Source: Virgibacillus halotolerans (GTDB lineage Bacteria; Bacillota; Bacilli; Bacillales; Amphibacillaceae). Taken from it: DNA of 64,000 bases. How positions within the stretch are numbered: the stretch's first letter is position 1; each line of letters begins with the position of its first letter. Both the position numbers and the translations under genes were made by a program. The stretch lies in NCBI RefSeq assembly GCF_016908515.1, contig NZ_JAFBEA010000002.1, forward strand, positions 186,001 to 250,000, in the 5' to 3' direction. Shown here piece after piece: positions 62,421 through 64,000 of this stretch. The notes beneath the pieces are model-generated. The model was given only the letters and a program-made list of their open reading frames with translations, searched no databases and was not told the origin of the DNA.

Positions 62421-63803
62421 TCATCCTATGATGGCATTCAACAGTAGTGTCATTGCTAACCCAACTAACCCGACAATGGATTGCACGACAGTAATGGTTT
62501 TAAATGTTTCACCCATCGTCATACCGAATGACTCCTTCACTAACCAAAAGCCACCATGATTAGCGTAGTTGAAGAATAATGATCCAGAGCCGACCGCCAC
62601 CGTTAACAATGCCGTATTAATGCTTGGATCAGCTGCTACTAGTGGTGCCAAAAGGCTTGTTGATCCAACGATGCCAACAGTAGCGGATCCGGTGGATATA
62701 GACAATAGCGCTGCAACTACCCATCCCAATGCAATGGCGGAAAGCGAGAAACCAGAAGCCAAATGCACAATTGCTTCACCGACACCGGAGTCTTCTAATA
62801 CTTGTCCAAAAGCCCCACCGCCAGCGATAATCAACAAAATGCCAGCAATTGGTTTAAGACTTGACCCGAGCGAATCACGAATTTGTTTTGTATCTGTTCC
62901 ACGGGCATATCCAAGCATAATCATAGCTGCTAGCACGCCAACCAACATGGCAATGACGGGATTACCAAGGAATTCAGCGACTTTATAAAACGCATTATCT
63001 TCTGAGAGAAAAGTTCCTGCGATTGCATGTAACAGCATCATGGCAACCGGAATTAAAATGGCCCCAAAAGCAGTTGCTATTGGAATTGGTGCTGTGGATT
63101 GATTAGCTTCTGCTGTTGTCGTGTATTGATCTAGCAAATCTTTATTTGGCTTAACAGTCATGTGTGGCGTGATAAATTTTCCGTATATTGGCCCTGCAAG
63201 GATGATAGCGGGGATGGCACAGATAAAACCGTAAATCATGGTCATACCCAAGTTTGCATCGAATACACCGATGGCAATTAGTGGACCGGGATGAGGCGGC
63301 ACCATACCGTGCATTGTAGCCAAAGCAGCAATAACGGGAATCCCAATGGAAATATAAGCAGATCCTTTTACACCACCCTGTTGTTCCAGTTTGCTAGCTA
63401 CTGTAAAAATGAGCGGGAGCAACATGATGAGTCCTACCTCGAAAAACATAGGAATCCCGATAATAAACGCCGCGAGCGCCATGAGCCAAGGCAGACTTTT
63501 GGGTGTAGAGCCACGTAGAATAACAGAAGCAATTCGATCACTGGCCCCGGAGTCTGCTAAGAGTTTACCAAGCATAGCACCGAGGGCGATTGTGAGCCCT
63601 GTTTCTCCTAGTGTAGAGCCTGCCCCATCCTCAATCGATTCCGCAATTTTACCAATCCCTAGGCCCGAAGTCAGTCCAACACCCACAGAGGTAATTAATA
63701 GTGCGACCAATGGGTGCATATGTAGTTTGGAGGTAATAAGAGCGATAAGAAGCAGTATGCCGCATACTGTAATAATAAGTAATTGAATATCATGTCCAGT
63801 CAT
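62421..63803 (-). CDS. gntP: GntP-family gluconate-type permease
   Basis: A 460-residue membrane protein with 12 to 14 helices. GntP motifs are GAGSTLGETGLTIALGAMLG, MHGMVPPHPGPLIAIGVFDA, STGSATVGIVGSTSLLAPLV and NHGGFWLVKESFGMTMGE. It imports gluconate or a related aldonate by proton symport. It resembles classical gluconate permeases more closely than the two other GntP proteins of this window. The start is ATG at 63803 after AAAGGGG; the extension to 63830 lacks a site. It lies four bases after an upstream frame, so it may be the second gene of an operon. Confidence 0.9.
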   Translation of the reverse strand: MTGHDIQLLIITVCGILLLIALITSKLHMHPLVALLITSVGVGLTSGLGIGKIAESIEDGAGSTLGETGLTIALGAMLGKLLADSGASDRIASVILRGSTPKSLPWLMALAAFIIGIPMFFEVGLIMLLPLIFTVASKLEQQGGVKGSAYISIGIPVIAALATMHGMVPPHPGPLIAIGVFDANLGMTMIYGFICAIPAIILAGPIYGKFITPHMTVKPNKDLLDQYTTTAEANQSTAPIPIATAFGAILIPVAMMLLHAIAGTFLSEDNAFYKVAEFLGNPVIAMLVGVLAAMIMLGYARGTDTKQIRDSLGSSLKPIAGILLIIAGGGAFGQVLEDSGVGEAIVHLASGFSLSAIALGWVVAALLSISTGSATVGIVGSTSLLAPLVAADPSINTALLTVAVGSGSLFFNYANHGGFWLVKESFGMTMGETFKTITVVQSIVGLVGLAMTLLLNAIIG

Positions 63804-63807
63804 AAAA

Positions 63808-63960
63808 TTATCCCCTTTGAAAGATTTCAAATAAGTGTTGGGTTGTTTGATTCACTTCTATGTTTTCAATCGAAAGTAGCGCTATTCTACGCCCAATGGC
63901 ACGCATGTGTTTTACCTTTTCTACAGCTACAAAGAGCCGGGTGTTAAGACTAATACTCTG
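63808..63960 (-). pseudogene. C-terminal part of an upstream gene, probably broken
   Basis: An open frame reading NTRLFVAVEKVKHMRAIGRR and ending QHLFEIFQRG stops four bases before gntP. Upstream in the same frame is a stop; the coding sense appears to continue in another frame (NDDRVLVLTPGS), which is also closed soon. The pattern recalls an SIS sugar-isomerase domain, but this is weak. The end of the window prevents a decision. Confidence 0.3.
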
Positions 63961-64000
63961 TCATCGTTAGGCACTTTGGGTAGTTAAAGTCACGGTGTTA

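Noticed and set aside
49-64000. tRNA, rRNA or prophage segments
   Set aside because: No cloverleaf, rRNA-like block, integrase, terminase or structural phage gene is visible.

Overview
The window is AT-rich, with strong AGGAGG-type ribosome binding sites, frequent TTG and GTG starts and CcpA-type cre-like operators. Its gene families are typical of Bacillaceae: class D sortase, VanZ, DUF817, DUF2975 and DUF4317. A very acidic LPXTG surface protein and a betaine-type binding protein suggest a halotolerant or halophilic member (Virgibacillus, Oceanobacillus or Lentibacillus-like). This is inference; no rRNA or marker gene is present. I found no tRNA, rRNA, CRISPR array, prophage or intact insertion sequence.

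Layout. 0-3 kb: a crotonase-family gene behind a near-consensus sigma-54 promoter, divergent from a PrpR-type sigma-54 activator. 3-7 kb: small and decaying genes, a coiled-coil membrane protein, an orphan betaine-type binding lipoprotein, and the remains of a WxL surface protein fused to a LuxR fragment. 7-12.8 kb: a cell-surface locus with a wall-anchored protein carrying 213 uninterrupted Asp-Ala dipeptides, an uncharacterised helical-repeat protein, and a class D sortase that appears frameshifted. 13-17.5 kb: acetamidase/formamidase, a secreted GlpQ-like phosphodiesterase with PhoP-like boxes, DUF817, and a DUF2975/HTH pair.

18-26 kb is a sugar-acid island: GntP permease, a PrpR-like regulator whose AAA+ domain has lost its catalytic and sigma-54 contact motifs, a four-carbon acid sugar kinase, a PdxA2-type dehydrogenase and a LarA-like protein. 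It resembles threonate/erythronate catabolism. 26.4-36.7 kb is a second catabolic island: a CBS-PAS-AAA+ sigma-54 activator, a sigma-54 promoter, iron-type alcohol dehydrogenase, GntP permease, MmsA-type aldehyde dehydrogenase, 3-hydroxybutyrate dehydrogenase-like SDR, a lactate dehydrogenase-like enzyme and an FGGY kinase. It probably oxidises a short hydroxy acid.

36.9-46 kb holds ordinary single genes (PHP phosphatase, DUF4317, HAD phosphatase, VanZ, GH84 glucosaminidase) and a small transcription unit with an attenuator-like leader before a 39-residue ORF. 46.8-51.6 kb: TetR regulator with its own operator, NCS1 permease, DUF917 and hydantoinase/oxoprolinase. 52-54.3 kb: a YHYH-domain protein with 97-residue repeats, whose promoter and leader match those of the coiled-coil gene 50 kb away. 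54.8-61.3 kb: an AfuABC-type importer followed by a YesMN-type two-component system. 61.4-63.8 kb: amidase and another GntP permease.
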